A stretch of DNA of 64,000 nt, taken from an uncultured Bacteroidales bacterium. Lineage in GTDB: Bacteria; Bacteroidota; Bacteroidia; Bacteroidales; Muribaculaceae. The position numbers and the translations under genes are program-made. Location: NCBI GenBank assembly GCA_902792895.1, contig CADBBK010000007.1, positions 28,811 through 92,810 of the forward strand. The letters run 5' to 3'. The notes beneath the pieces were generated by a model. That model was not told where the DNA came from. It did not search any database and saw nothing but the letters and a program-made list of their open reading frames with translations. Below, one piece after another: positions 25,994 to 33,483 of this stretch (position 1 is the stretch's first letter; each line of letters starts with the position of its first letter).

Positions 25994-27562
25994 TTACCGC
26001 GACATCTTGCGGCGCTGGGTGCTACTGGGGATTTTCAGCTGTTCGCGGTACTTGGCCACCGTGCGGCGCTCCAGCTTGTAACCCATCTCCTTGAGACGGC
26101 TGCACAAGGCATCGTCGCTCAGCGGGTGGCTCTTATCCTCGGCATCAACCAACTTCTTGAGGTCGTCATACACCTGGTGCCTGGACATGCCGTTGATGTC
26201 CTCACTGAAGAAGGACTTGAGGCTCTTTACGCCCCACGGCAACTGCACATACTTGTTGTTGACCGCCCTGGAAACGACCGACACATCCTTGCCGATCATC
26301 TCGGCAATCTGCTGCTGCCCTAGGGGATGCAGGTCACGCTCGTCGCCGGACTCGAAATACTTGGCCTGGCACTTGACAATGGCCTCCATCGTCTTGAACA
26401 GGGTTTCCTGCCGCTGTCTGAGCACCTCGATGAACGTGCTGGCGCGCTGGTAGGCATCAACGATGGTCTTCTTTTCTTTCTGTTCCTTGACGCTCAAGGG
26501 CACGCCCGACTTGTAGCGCTCGACCTGCAGGGCGAAACTCTCGCTAATCTGCAGTTCGGGGATGTTATTGCACAGGGTGACCGTCAATCGCCTGGTGTTC
26601 TCGTCCCACTCCACCTGGAAGTCGGGTGTCAGCTGCTGGTTGTTGTCGCTCCTGGAACTAAAGGCACCTCCGGGACGCGGATTGATACCATGCCTAATCT
26701 GCTGTTCGAACACCTGCCTGGCGCGCTCAGCGCTGATTTTCAACCGATTGGCTATCGCAGCAAAGTTGCCGCTGGCAAACAGGTCAAAGCAGGTATCCAC
26801 CATCTTGATGGCGAGCTGCACGTCTTCGCTGTCAGGCTTACGTTCCAGTTGCAGCCTGATGCACTCCTTCAAATCCCGGGCGGCGATGCCTGGCGGGTCA
26901 AGCTTCTGCACAATGGCGAGGGCCTCCTCGATTTGGTTTCGTGCAATGATGATGCCCTTATTCAAGAAACTTCTTTCGATATCAGCGATGCTGCACCTCA
27001 TATATCCGTCATCCTCAAGGCTCCCGACAATTTCCCTGGCGATGTCCAACTTTAACTCGTCCAGTTGGAGTTCGCCCAACTGCCCCAGCAGGAAATCCAT
27101 CAACGATGTCTCGGCCACGGCAATGGGGCCGACATGCTCGTCATCGGCACTGCGGTTGTTGGCCATGTAACGCGACCACTCATTGGAGTCGTCGTCTTCG
27201 TCAACGGGGATTTCGCGCTCGGGCACCTCCAGTTCCGTATCGGGCTCGGTCTGATACTCTTCTTTATTATCGGTGCCGCCTTCATCAGCATCATCTTTGC
27301 CTGCAGCATCGTCCTGGTTCTTTTCCTCGCCTCGCTCCTGGTCCTCGTCGCGATCGGGGCCGTTGTCGTTCGACTCCTCGGCATCGGGGTCAGGTTCACT
27401 GTCTTTTACCTTTTCGAGGGCAGGAATTTCATCCACCTTGTTGTCGATATATTCCGACAACTCGGCATCATTTTTCTCGAGTACCGTACCCAACTGGCGC
27501 TGTAGTTCAAGCGACAAGCGCTGCGCTAGTTTTTGTTCCTGTGTGAGCTGTAACTTTGACAT
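25994..27562 (-). CDS. rpoN: RNA polymerase sigma-54 factor
   Basis: 522 residues. The N-terminal region I is Gln/Leu-rich (LTQEQKLAQRLSLELQRQLG), an unusually acidic region II spans about 55-130, then the core-binding domain follows (LQELDLDELK...-type repeats, DPPGIAARDLKECIRLQL), an HTH segment (LHPLGQQQIAEMIGKDVSVVSRAV) and the C-terminal RpoN box ARRTVAKYREQL that reads -24 elements. It directs RNA polymerase to enhancer-dependent promoters; no sigma-54 activator lies in the window. A -7 box lies upstream. The next genes (PAP2-like, ispG, lipoprotein) follow within 36-80 bp. Confidence 0.96.
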   Translation of the reverse strand: MSKLQLTQEQKLAQRLSLELQRQLGTVLEKNDAELSEYIDNKVDEIPALEKVKDSEPDPDAEESNDNGPDRDEDQERGEEKNQDDAAGKDDADEGGTDNKEEYQTEPDTELEVPEREIPVDEDDDSNEWSRYMANNRSADDEHVGPIAVAETSLMDFLLGQLGELQLDELKLDIAREIVGSLEDDGYMRCSIADIERSFLNKGIIIARNQIEEALAIVQKLDPPGIAARDLKECIRLQLERKPDSEDVQLAIKMVDTCFDLFASGNFAAIANRLKISAERARQVFEQQIRHGINPRPGGAFSSRSDNNQQLTPDFQVEWDENTRRLTVTLCNNIPELQISESFALQVERYKSGVPLSVKEQKEKKTIVDAYQRASTFIEVLRQRQETLFKTMEAIVKCQAKYFESGDERDLHPLGQQQIAEMIGKDVSVVSRAVNNKYVQLPWGVKSLKSFFSEDINGMSRHQVYDDLKKLVDAEDKSHPLSDDALCSRLKEMGYKLERRTVAKYREQLKIPSSTQRRKMSR

Positions 27563-27587
27563 TGTCGTAGAGGTTTTGAGTTAACCC

Positions 27588-27595
27588 ACAAAGAT
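27588..27595 (-). promoter_or_regulatory. -7 box of the rpoN operon
   Basis: Minus-strand TATCTTTG, 26 bp before the rpoN ATG. The best -33 TTG is 17 bp upstream, shorter than usual. Confidence 0.5.
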
Positions 27596-27697
27596 ACGAA
27601 ATAAATAGATAGCAAGCACTATGGCAGCCCGATTTTTTTCACATCAGGCTGTCAGATGAGGGGTGATGGGGACAGATGGGGGACGATGGGGAGAGCG

Positions 27698-29404
27698 TCA
27701 GAACCGTTTCTTGCCCTTGAGGTTCAGGATGCGGGCATACTCGCCGGGCTTGTCAAACATCTCCTTGGCCTGGTCCAGGTATTCATCGTCCTTGATGGAA
27801 TTCTCGACCTGGCCGCGCTGGTAGTACACGCGGTCCATGATTTCCTGCGACAGCAGGTAGGCGATGTCGCGGCGGTGCAGGTCCAGGTCGTGGTCCAGGT
27901 CGTGCTTGAGCAGGGCCTCGAGACGGTCGAACTGGGCCGCCGTCGAGTCGTTCATGTAACCCTCGGCCGTGGCGGTCTTGCGCAGGGCGGCAAGCTGCTG
28001 CTCGCACACCTTGTCGTACTCAAACTTGTCGGGGTTGAGAAACTCCTTGAACTCGTTGAACATGTCGTCGGTCACCTCAAAGTCGGCTGGGCTGGCAATG
28101 CCGCCCTGGTGCTGAGCAACATAGCGCGTGGCGAAGTCAAAGTCCCAGTGGTCGCGCATGATGTTGTACACGATGCGTTTCAACTCACGCGGCTCCACCT
28201 TGATGTCGGGCATGATGCCGCCGCCCTCGAGCACCTCGCGGCCGTGTGCAGTGTGGAACACGCGGGCCGTGCTGTCGGTCGTGGTCTTCTTGTAGGAGCC
28301 GTCGGCATTGCGGTTACCATAGTCCACCTCCTGGATGAGGCGTCCGCTGGGGATGTAGTACTTGGCGATGGTGACCTTGAGCATGCCGTCGTAGGGCAAC
28401 GAGCGGGTGGACTGCACCAACCCCTTGCCGAAGGAGCGCGACCCGATGATCACGGCACGGTCCAGGTCCTGCAGGGCTCCCGCAGTGATTTCGCTCGCAC
28501 TGGCCGAGCCGCCGTCGATGAGCACTGCCAGGGGAATCTTGGTGTCAACAGGGTCGGAGGTGGTCTTGTAGGTGCGCTCGCTCGACTTGTCGCGGCCGCG
28601 CATCACGAGCACCTGGGTGCCCTTGGGGACAAAGCAGCCCACAATCTGGATAGCTCCCTCGACGATACCGCCGCCATTGCTGCGCAGGTCCAGCACGATG
28701 TTCTTCACGTGCGGGTCCTTCTTGAGTGCGATGACAGCGTCACGCACCTGCTGGGCCGACTTCTCGTTGAAGGTCGTCAGGTCGATATAGCCGATGTTGT
28801 CGCGCGTCACGCCATAGTAGGGCACGGGGTTGACACTGATGGTCTCGCGGTTGAACGAGAAGGTCTTGATGCTGTCCTCGTCATAGGGGCGCACCACCTT
28901 CACCGTCAGGTGGGTGTTGGCCTGTCCCTTGAGGCGCTTGCTCACCTGCTCACTCGTCCAGGTGTCGGTGCTGTCGCCGTCGATCATGATGATGCGGTCG
29001 CCAGCGCGCAGACCTGCCCGCGCTGCCGGGCTGCCCTCATAGGGGCCACTGATGTAAACCCCCTTGCGGCCATCGACCGTGCGCTCCATCAGGTAGCTGC
29101 CGATGCCGCCGTACTCACCCGTGCTTAGCGTCATGAACTCGTCGGTCTCCTTCGACGGGATGTACTCGGTATAGGGGTCGATGTCGTCAAGCATCGCATT
29201 GATGGCGTTCTCGATGGCCTTCTGGGCATCGATTGTATCGACATAGAAGGTGTTCAGCTCCTTGTACAGCGAGTTGAAGATGTCCAGGCTGCGGGCTACA
29301 GCAGTGTCATCGTTCACCGCCCTATCGGTATCGGCAAGGGCTGTCGGGGCAGCCAGGCACAGCGCCACGCAACCCCAAGCGAGATATTTAAGCGTCTTTT
29401 TCAT
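27698..29404 (-). CDS. S41 carboxy-terminal processing protease (CtpA/Prc-like)
   Basis: 568 residues with an N-terminal signal/anchor. A PDZ domain (about 95-175; GLRAGDRIIMIDG) precedes the S41 peptidase core (about 195-375). The catalytic Ser lies in GGSASASEI and the catalytic Lys in GSRSFGKGLVQ. A C-terminal helical region of about 170 residues follows, typical of Bacteroidetes CtpA. It degrades or trims periplasmic proteins at their C-termini. It is transcribed towards rpoN, about 100 bp from the rpoN promoter. Confidence 0.93.
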   Translation of the reverse strand: MKKTLKYLAWGCVALCLAAPTALADTDRAVNDDTAVARSLDIFNSLYKELNTFYVDTIDAQKAIENAINAMLDDIDPYTEYIPSKETDEFMTLSTGEYGGIGSYLMERTVDGRKGVYISGPYEGSPAARAGLRAGDRIIMIDGDSTDTWTSEQVSKRLKGQANTHLTVKVVRPYDEDSIKTFSFNRETISVNPVPYYGVTRDNIGYIDLTTFNEKSAQQVRDAVIALKKDPHVKNIVLDLRSNGGGIVEGAIQIVGCFVPKGTQVLVMRGRDKSSERTYKTTSDPVDTKIPLAVLIDGGSASASEITAGALQDLDRAVIIGSRSFGKGLVQSTRSLPYDGMLKVTIAKYYIPSGRLIQEVDYGNRNADGSYKKTTTDSTARVFHTAHGREVLEGGGIMPDIKVEPRELKRIVYNIMRDHWDFDFATRYVAQHQGGIASPADFEVTDDMFNEFKEFLNPDKFEYDKVCEQQLAALRKTATAEGYMNDSTAAQFDRLEALLKHDLDHDLDLHRRDIAYLLSQEIMDRVYYQRGQVENSIKDDEYLDQAKEMFDKPGEYARILNLKGKKRF

Positions 29405-29515
29405 TCATCACATGATTTTGGCTGCGAAAATACTATTATTCCCCGAATATTGTCCACTTTAGCAGCCTAAAAAACCTTTATCACACGAAAAAAAGCAAGT
29501 TTTTTGCAAAAAATA

Positions 29516-29546
29516 TTGCACAGTTCAAATATTGGCAGTAACTTTG
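29516..29546 (+). promoter_or_regulatory. Promoter of the tRNA-Asn pair
   Basis: TTG (29516-29518), 20 bp, TAACTTTG (29539-29546). The start is near 29551, about 37 nt before the first tRNA. Confidence 0.7.
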
Positions 29547-29588
29547 CACCGCATTTTTCGGCAGGGGTCTGCCGAGGGGTGCAAAAAC

Positions 29589-29662
29589 GCTTCTTTAGCT
29601 CAGTTGGTTAGAGCATCTGACTGTTAATCAGGGGGTCCTTGGTTCAAGTCCAAGAAGAAGCG
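29589..29662 (+). tRNA. tRNA-Asn (GTT)
   Basis: 74 nt. Acceptor arms GCTTCTT / AAGAAGC pair perfectly with discriminator G. The D-loop holds AGCTCAGTTGGTTAGAGC, the anticodon loop CTGTTAA gives anticodon GTT, and the T-arm CTTGG-TTCAAGT-CCAAG is canonical. CCA is not encoded. Confidence 0.97.
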
Positions 29663-29684
29663 CTTAACTTTCATAACAATGACT

Positions 29685-29758
29685 GCTTCTTTAGCTCAGT
29701 TGGTTAGAGCATCTGACTGTTAATCAGGGGGTCCTTGGTTCAAGTCCAAGAAGAAGCG
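29685..29758 (+). tRNA. tRNA-Asn (GTT), second identical copy
   Basis: Base-for-base identical to the copy at 29589-29662 across all 74 nt, separated by a 22-nt spacer. The pair should be transcribed together and end at the hairpin that follows. Confidence 0.97.
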
Positions 29759-29764
29759 CCCGAA

Positions 29765-29794
29765 GGCGGGACTGCGCAAGCAGCCCCGTCTTTG
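29765..29794 (+). terminator. Terminator of the tRNA-Asn unit
   Basis: GGCGGG-A-CTGC pairs with GCAG-C-CCCGTC across a GCAA tetraloop, with one internal mismatch and a short T-run after it. Confidence 0.75.
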
Positions 29795-29931
29795 GTTATT
29801 ATCCCCCTAACCGCAACGCCTCACCACTACATTAATAAAAGAAAGACGATGAGTTCGATGAATTAGCGTGTCGTCGGGGGGTGTTTGATGGATATCGTCA
29901 GAGGCGGGAGGTGAAAACGGAAAGTTTTTTG

Positions 29932-29939
29932 TAATTTTG
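29932..29939 (+). promoter_or_regulatory. -7 box of mfd, near-leaderless
   Basis: TAATTTTG ends 7 bp before the mfd ATG, so the leader would be only a few nucleotides. No consensus -33 is present. Confidence 0.45.
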
Positions 29940-29946
29940 CAGTCTT

Positions 29947-32900
29947 ATGGAGATTACGCAACTGTGTGAACTGTTTAACACGGCTAGTCGCAAGGCGGCA
30001 GTGAAGAAGCTGCTGGCCGGTAGCGGCAATGCCGTCATCGACGGACTGGCGGGGTCGAGTGCAGCGATGCTGCTCTCGAGGCTGCCCAAGCGGGAGTGTC
30101 CCTACCTGATTGTGGTCAACGACCTGGACGAGGCTGGATACATGTACAACGACCTGTGCCAGCTGACGAGCGACAAGCAGGTGCTGATATTCCCGTCGGG
30201 CTACAAGCGCGACATCAAGTACGGCCAGGTGGATGCCCCCAACGAGATCCTGCGCACCGAGGTGCTGAACCGGTGGTTTGACGACGCTACAGTGCAATGG
30301 GTGGTCACCTACCCCGAGGCGCTGGCCGAGCGCGTGCGTAGCCGTGAGGACGTGGCAGCCAGCACAGTGCAGTTGCGCGTGGGCGGCACAGCCGACCTGA
30401 CGGAGGTGTCGGCACGGCTGCGCGAACTGGGTTTCGTGATGGTGGACTATGTGTATGAGCCGGGGCAGTTCAGCGTGCGCGGCTCAATCCTCGACGTGTT
30501 CTCCTACAGCAACGAGCGCCCCTACCGCATTGACTTCTGGGGCGACGACATCGACAGTATACGCACATTCAACGTCGAGACGCAGTTGAGCGAGGAGCGC
30601 CTGGAACAGGTGAGCATCCTCAACGGCGACGCGTCGAGCAGCGGCCGCGAGAACAACGTGTCGCTGCTGGAGTACGTGGGTGAGAAGACCATCGTGCTGT
30701 GCCGCAGCAAGCACTGGCTGACGACGCGCATCGGCGAGATTGCCCGCGAGGGCATGTCGGCCAGCGCACTGATAGCGGGCGAGGGCGACACCCAGGCCAC
30801 CAGCAAGCTGGTGGACGCCGACCAGTTTGTCGAGCGCCTGTCGCACATGCGGTGCATCGAGTTCACCAACGGCGAGGCGGCCCCTGAGCGCGGTGTCAAG
30901 CGGTTGTCGCTGCACTGCAAGCCACAGGGCATCTACCACAAGAACTTTGACCTCATCGGGCAGTCGTTCACCGACTTCCTGTCCCGCGATTACCGAATCC
31001 TCATCCTGAGCGACAGCGCCAAGCAGATTGAGCGCCTGCACTCCATCTTTGAGGACCGTGGCGACAATATCACGTTTGAGCCCGTGTTGCGCACCATCCA
31101 CGAGGGCTTTGTGGACGATGACCTGCAGTTGTGCGTGTTCACCGACCACCAGATCTTTGACCGTTTCCACAAGTACAACCTCAAGAGCGACCGAGCGCGT
31201 TCGGGCAAACTGGCGCTGTCGCTCAAGGAACTCAGCCAGATCGAGAAGGGCGACTTCATCGTGCATGAGGACCTGGGCGTGGGACGCTTTGGCGGCCTGA
31301 TGCGCATGAACATGAACGGCACGCCCCAGGAGATGATCAAGCTCATCTACCTGCACGGCGACGAGGCCTATGTGTCCATCCACTCGCTGCACAAACTCAC
31401 CAAGTACCGCAGCAAGGACGGCGAGCCCCCACGGCTCAACCGACTGGGTTCCAACACGTGGGCCAAGATGAAGGCGCGCACCAAGAGCCGCCTGAAGGAC
31501 ATCGCCCGCGAACTCATCCGCCTGTATGCCGCGCGCTGCGAGCAGCGGGGCTTCGCCTTCACCCCCGACGGCTACCTGCAGCAAGAGCTCGAGGCATCGT
31601 TCATCTACGAGGACACCCCCGACCAACTGACAGCGACACAGGCCGTCAAGGCCGACATGGAGAGCGACAAGCCGATGGACCGCCTCATCTGCGGCGACGT
31701 GGGCTTCGGCAAGACCGAGATTGCTGTGCGCGCTGCCTTCAAGGCTGCCATCGACGGCAAGCAGACGGCCGTGCTGGTACCGACGACGGTGCTGGCGTTC
31801 CAGCATTACCGCACCTTCAGCGAGCGCCTGCACGACTTCCCCGTGCGCGTGGACTACCTGAGCCGCGCCCGCAAGCCCAAAGAGGTGAAGCAACTGCTGG
31901 CCGACCTCAAGGAGGGCAAAATCGACATCCTCATCGGCACCCACAAACTCATCGGCAAGACGGTGCAGTTCCATGACCTGGGGCTGCTGGTCGTGGACGA
32001 GGAGCAGAAGTTCGGTGTTGCCGTCAAGGACAAACTCAAGCAGTTGAAACTCAACGTGGACACGCTGACGATGAGCGCCACGCCTATCCCGCGCACGCTG
32101 CAGTTCTCGCTCATGGGCGCCCGTGACCTGAGCACGCTGACCACCCCGCCCGCCAACCGCTACCCCATTCTCACCACCGTGGGAACGCTCAACGATGACA
32201 TAGTCGCCGAGGCCATCAACTTCGAACTCTCGCGCAACGGCCAGGTGTTCTTTGTCAACCACCGCATCGAACAGCTAGAGCAGTTGGAGAACATGATACA
32301 CCGCGTGGTGCCCGATGCACGCGTCGCCGTGGGCCACGGCCAGATGCCGCCCGAGCGGCTGGAGCAGACCATCATTGACTTTGGCAACCATGACTATGAC
32401 GTGCTGCTGTCGACGACCATCATCGAGAACGGCATCGACATGCCCAACGTCAACACCATCATCATCAACAATGCCGACCGCTACGGACTGAGCGACCTGC
32501 ACCAGCTGCGTGGCCGTGTGGGCCGCAGCAACCGCAAGGCCTTCTGCTACCTGCTCGTGCCGCCGGGCAAACCGCTTGCCACCGACGCTCGCCGCCGACT
32601 GCAGGCCATCGAAAGTTTCAGCGACCTGGGAGCCGGCATCCAGATTGCGATGCAGGACCTGGACATCCGCGGTGCGGGCAACCTGCTGGGTGCCGAGCAG
32701 AGCGGTTTCATCGCCGACCTGGGCTACGAGACCTACCAGCGAGTGCTCAAGGAGGCCGTGACCGAGTTGCGCAACGAGGAGTTTGTCGATACCTTTGCCG
32801 GCAACGACCAGCAGGGCGAGGACACCGAGTTCATCACCGACTGTGTGGTAGATACCGACCTGGAACTGATGTTCCCCGCCAGCTATGTGCCGCAGGAGAG

Positions 32901-33297
32901 CGAGCGCATCACGCTGTACCGCGAACTCGACAACATGGAAACCGACGAGCAGGTCGAGGAATTTGAGGAGCGGATGAAGGACCGTTTCGGCAAGATTCCC
33001 GACATGGCCGCCGAACTCATCCGCATCGTGCCGTTGCGCCGCACGGCGCGTCGCCTGGGCATCGAGAAACTGGTCATCCGCCAGCAGAACATGCACCTGT
33101 TCCTCGTGGGCGAGGAGAACGTGGCCTACTACCAGTCACCGGCCTTCGGGCGCCTGCTCCAATACCTGCAGCAGAATCCCAAGCGCTGCGGCCTGCGCCA
33201 GAAAAACGGCCGCCGCAGCATCGTCATCTTCAGCATCCCCAGCGTGAGCAGCGCCCTGACGGTGCTGCGCACCATCACCCATCTGGACAGCATCTAA
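29947..33297 (+). CDS. mfd: Transcription-repair coupling factor
   Basis: 1116 residues. Mfd removes RNA polymerase stalled at lesions and recruits UvrA. Order of domains: UvrB-like N-terminal domains (1-about 340), RNA-polymerase interaction domain (GDFIVHEDLGVGRFGGL, about 430-510), and an SF2 translocase with Walker A GDVGFGKTE near residue 580, DEEQ box VVDEEQKFGV, TMSATPIPRTL and motif VI LRGRVGRSNRKAFCYLL. The TRG region (GAEQSGFIADLGYETY) and a C-terminal UvrA-masking domain follow. Full length for the family; a single gene. Confidence 0.97.
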   Translation: MEITQLCELFNTASRKAAVKKLLAGSGNAVIDGLAGSSAAMLLSRLPKRECPYLIVVNDLDEAGYMYNDLCQLTSDKQVLIFPSGYKRDIKYGQVDAPNEILRTEVLNRWFDDATVQWVVTYPEALAERVRSREDVAASTVQLRVGGTADLTEVSARLRELGFVMVDYVYEPGQFSVRGSILDVFSYSNERPYRIDFWGDDIDSIRTFNVETQLSEERLEQVSILNGDASSSGRENNVSLLEYVGEKTIVLCRSKHWLTTRIGEIAREGMSASALIAGEGDTQATSKLVDADQFVERLSHMRCIEFTNGEAAPERGVKRLSLHCKPQGIYHKNFDLIGQSFTDFLSRDYRILILSDSAKQIERLHSIFEDRGDNITFEPVLRTIHEGFVDDDLQLCVFTDHQIFDRFHKYNLKSDRARSGKLALSLKELSQIEKGDFIVHEDLGVGRFGGLMRMNMNGTPQEMIKLIYLHGDEAYVSIHSLHKLTKYRSKDGEPPRLNRLGSNTWAKMKARTKSRLKDIARELIRLYAARCEQRGFAFTPDGYLQQELEASFIYEDTPDQLTATQAVKADMESDKPMDRLICGDVGFGKTEIAVRAAFKAAIDGKQTAVLVPTTVLAFQHYRTFSERLHDFPVRVDYLSRARKPKEVKQLLADLKEGKIDILIGTHKLIGKTVQFHDLGLLVVDEEQKFGVAVKDKLKQLKLNVDTLTMSATPIPRTLQFSLMGARDLSTLTTPPANRYPILTTVGTLNDDIVAEAINFELSRNGQVFFVNHRIEQLEQLENMIHRVVPDARVAVGHGQMPPERLEQTIIDFGNHDYDVLLSTTIIENGIDMPNVNTIIINNADRYGLSDLHQLRGRVGRSNRKAFCYLLVPPGKPLATDARRRLQAIESFSDLGAGIQIAMQDLDIRGAGNLLGAEQSGFIADLGYETYQRVLKEAVTELRNEEFVDTFAGNDQQGEDTEFITDCVVDTDLELMFPASYVPQESERITLYRELDNMETDEQVEEFEERMKDRFGKIPDMAAELIRIVPLRRTARRLGIEKLVIRQQNMHLFLVGEENVAYYQSPAFGRLLQYLQQNPKRCGLRQKNGRRSIVIFSIPSVSSALTVLRTITHLDSI

Positions 33298-33317
33298 AAC
33301 GAGCATTGATTTAGCCG

Positions 33318-33362
33318 TTCGCCAAGGCCCTGCGGGGCTCATGCTAATTTCACGAATTTATC
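33318..33362. repeat. Copy of a dispersed intergenic repeat
   Basis: It contains CCCTGCGGGGCT, then ATGCTAATTTCACGAATTTA, closely matching the copy at 53480-53515. It lies in the gap after mfd. Confidence 0.5.
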
Positions 33363-33420
33363 TAATTAAAGGTTTATATTTAAATAAACTTTCAGGGTCT
33401 ATTTCTAAATCGTTCCACAA

Positions 33421-33457
33421 AAAAAGTCAGCGGCTCCCCTTACAGGAAACCGCTGAC
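33421..33457 (-). terminator. Terminator of the 959-residue Ig-repeat gene
   Basis: GTCAGCGG (33426-33433) pairs with CCGCTGAC (33450-33457), followed on the minus strand by five T. Nearly the same sequence, loop included, ends the gene at 60257-61411. Confidence 0.85.
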
Positions 33458-33483
33458 CTATCTAGTTAAAAACTAAAGCCTTA

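Noticed and set aside
30484-32262. 592-codon minus-strand frame inside mfd
   Set aside because: Fully antisense to mfd motifs; no start context or domain.
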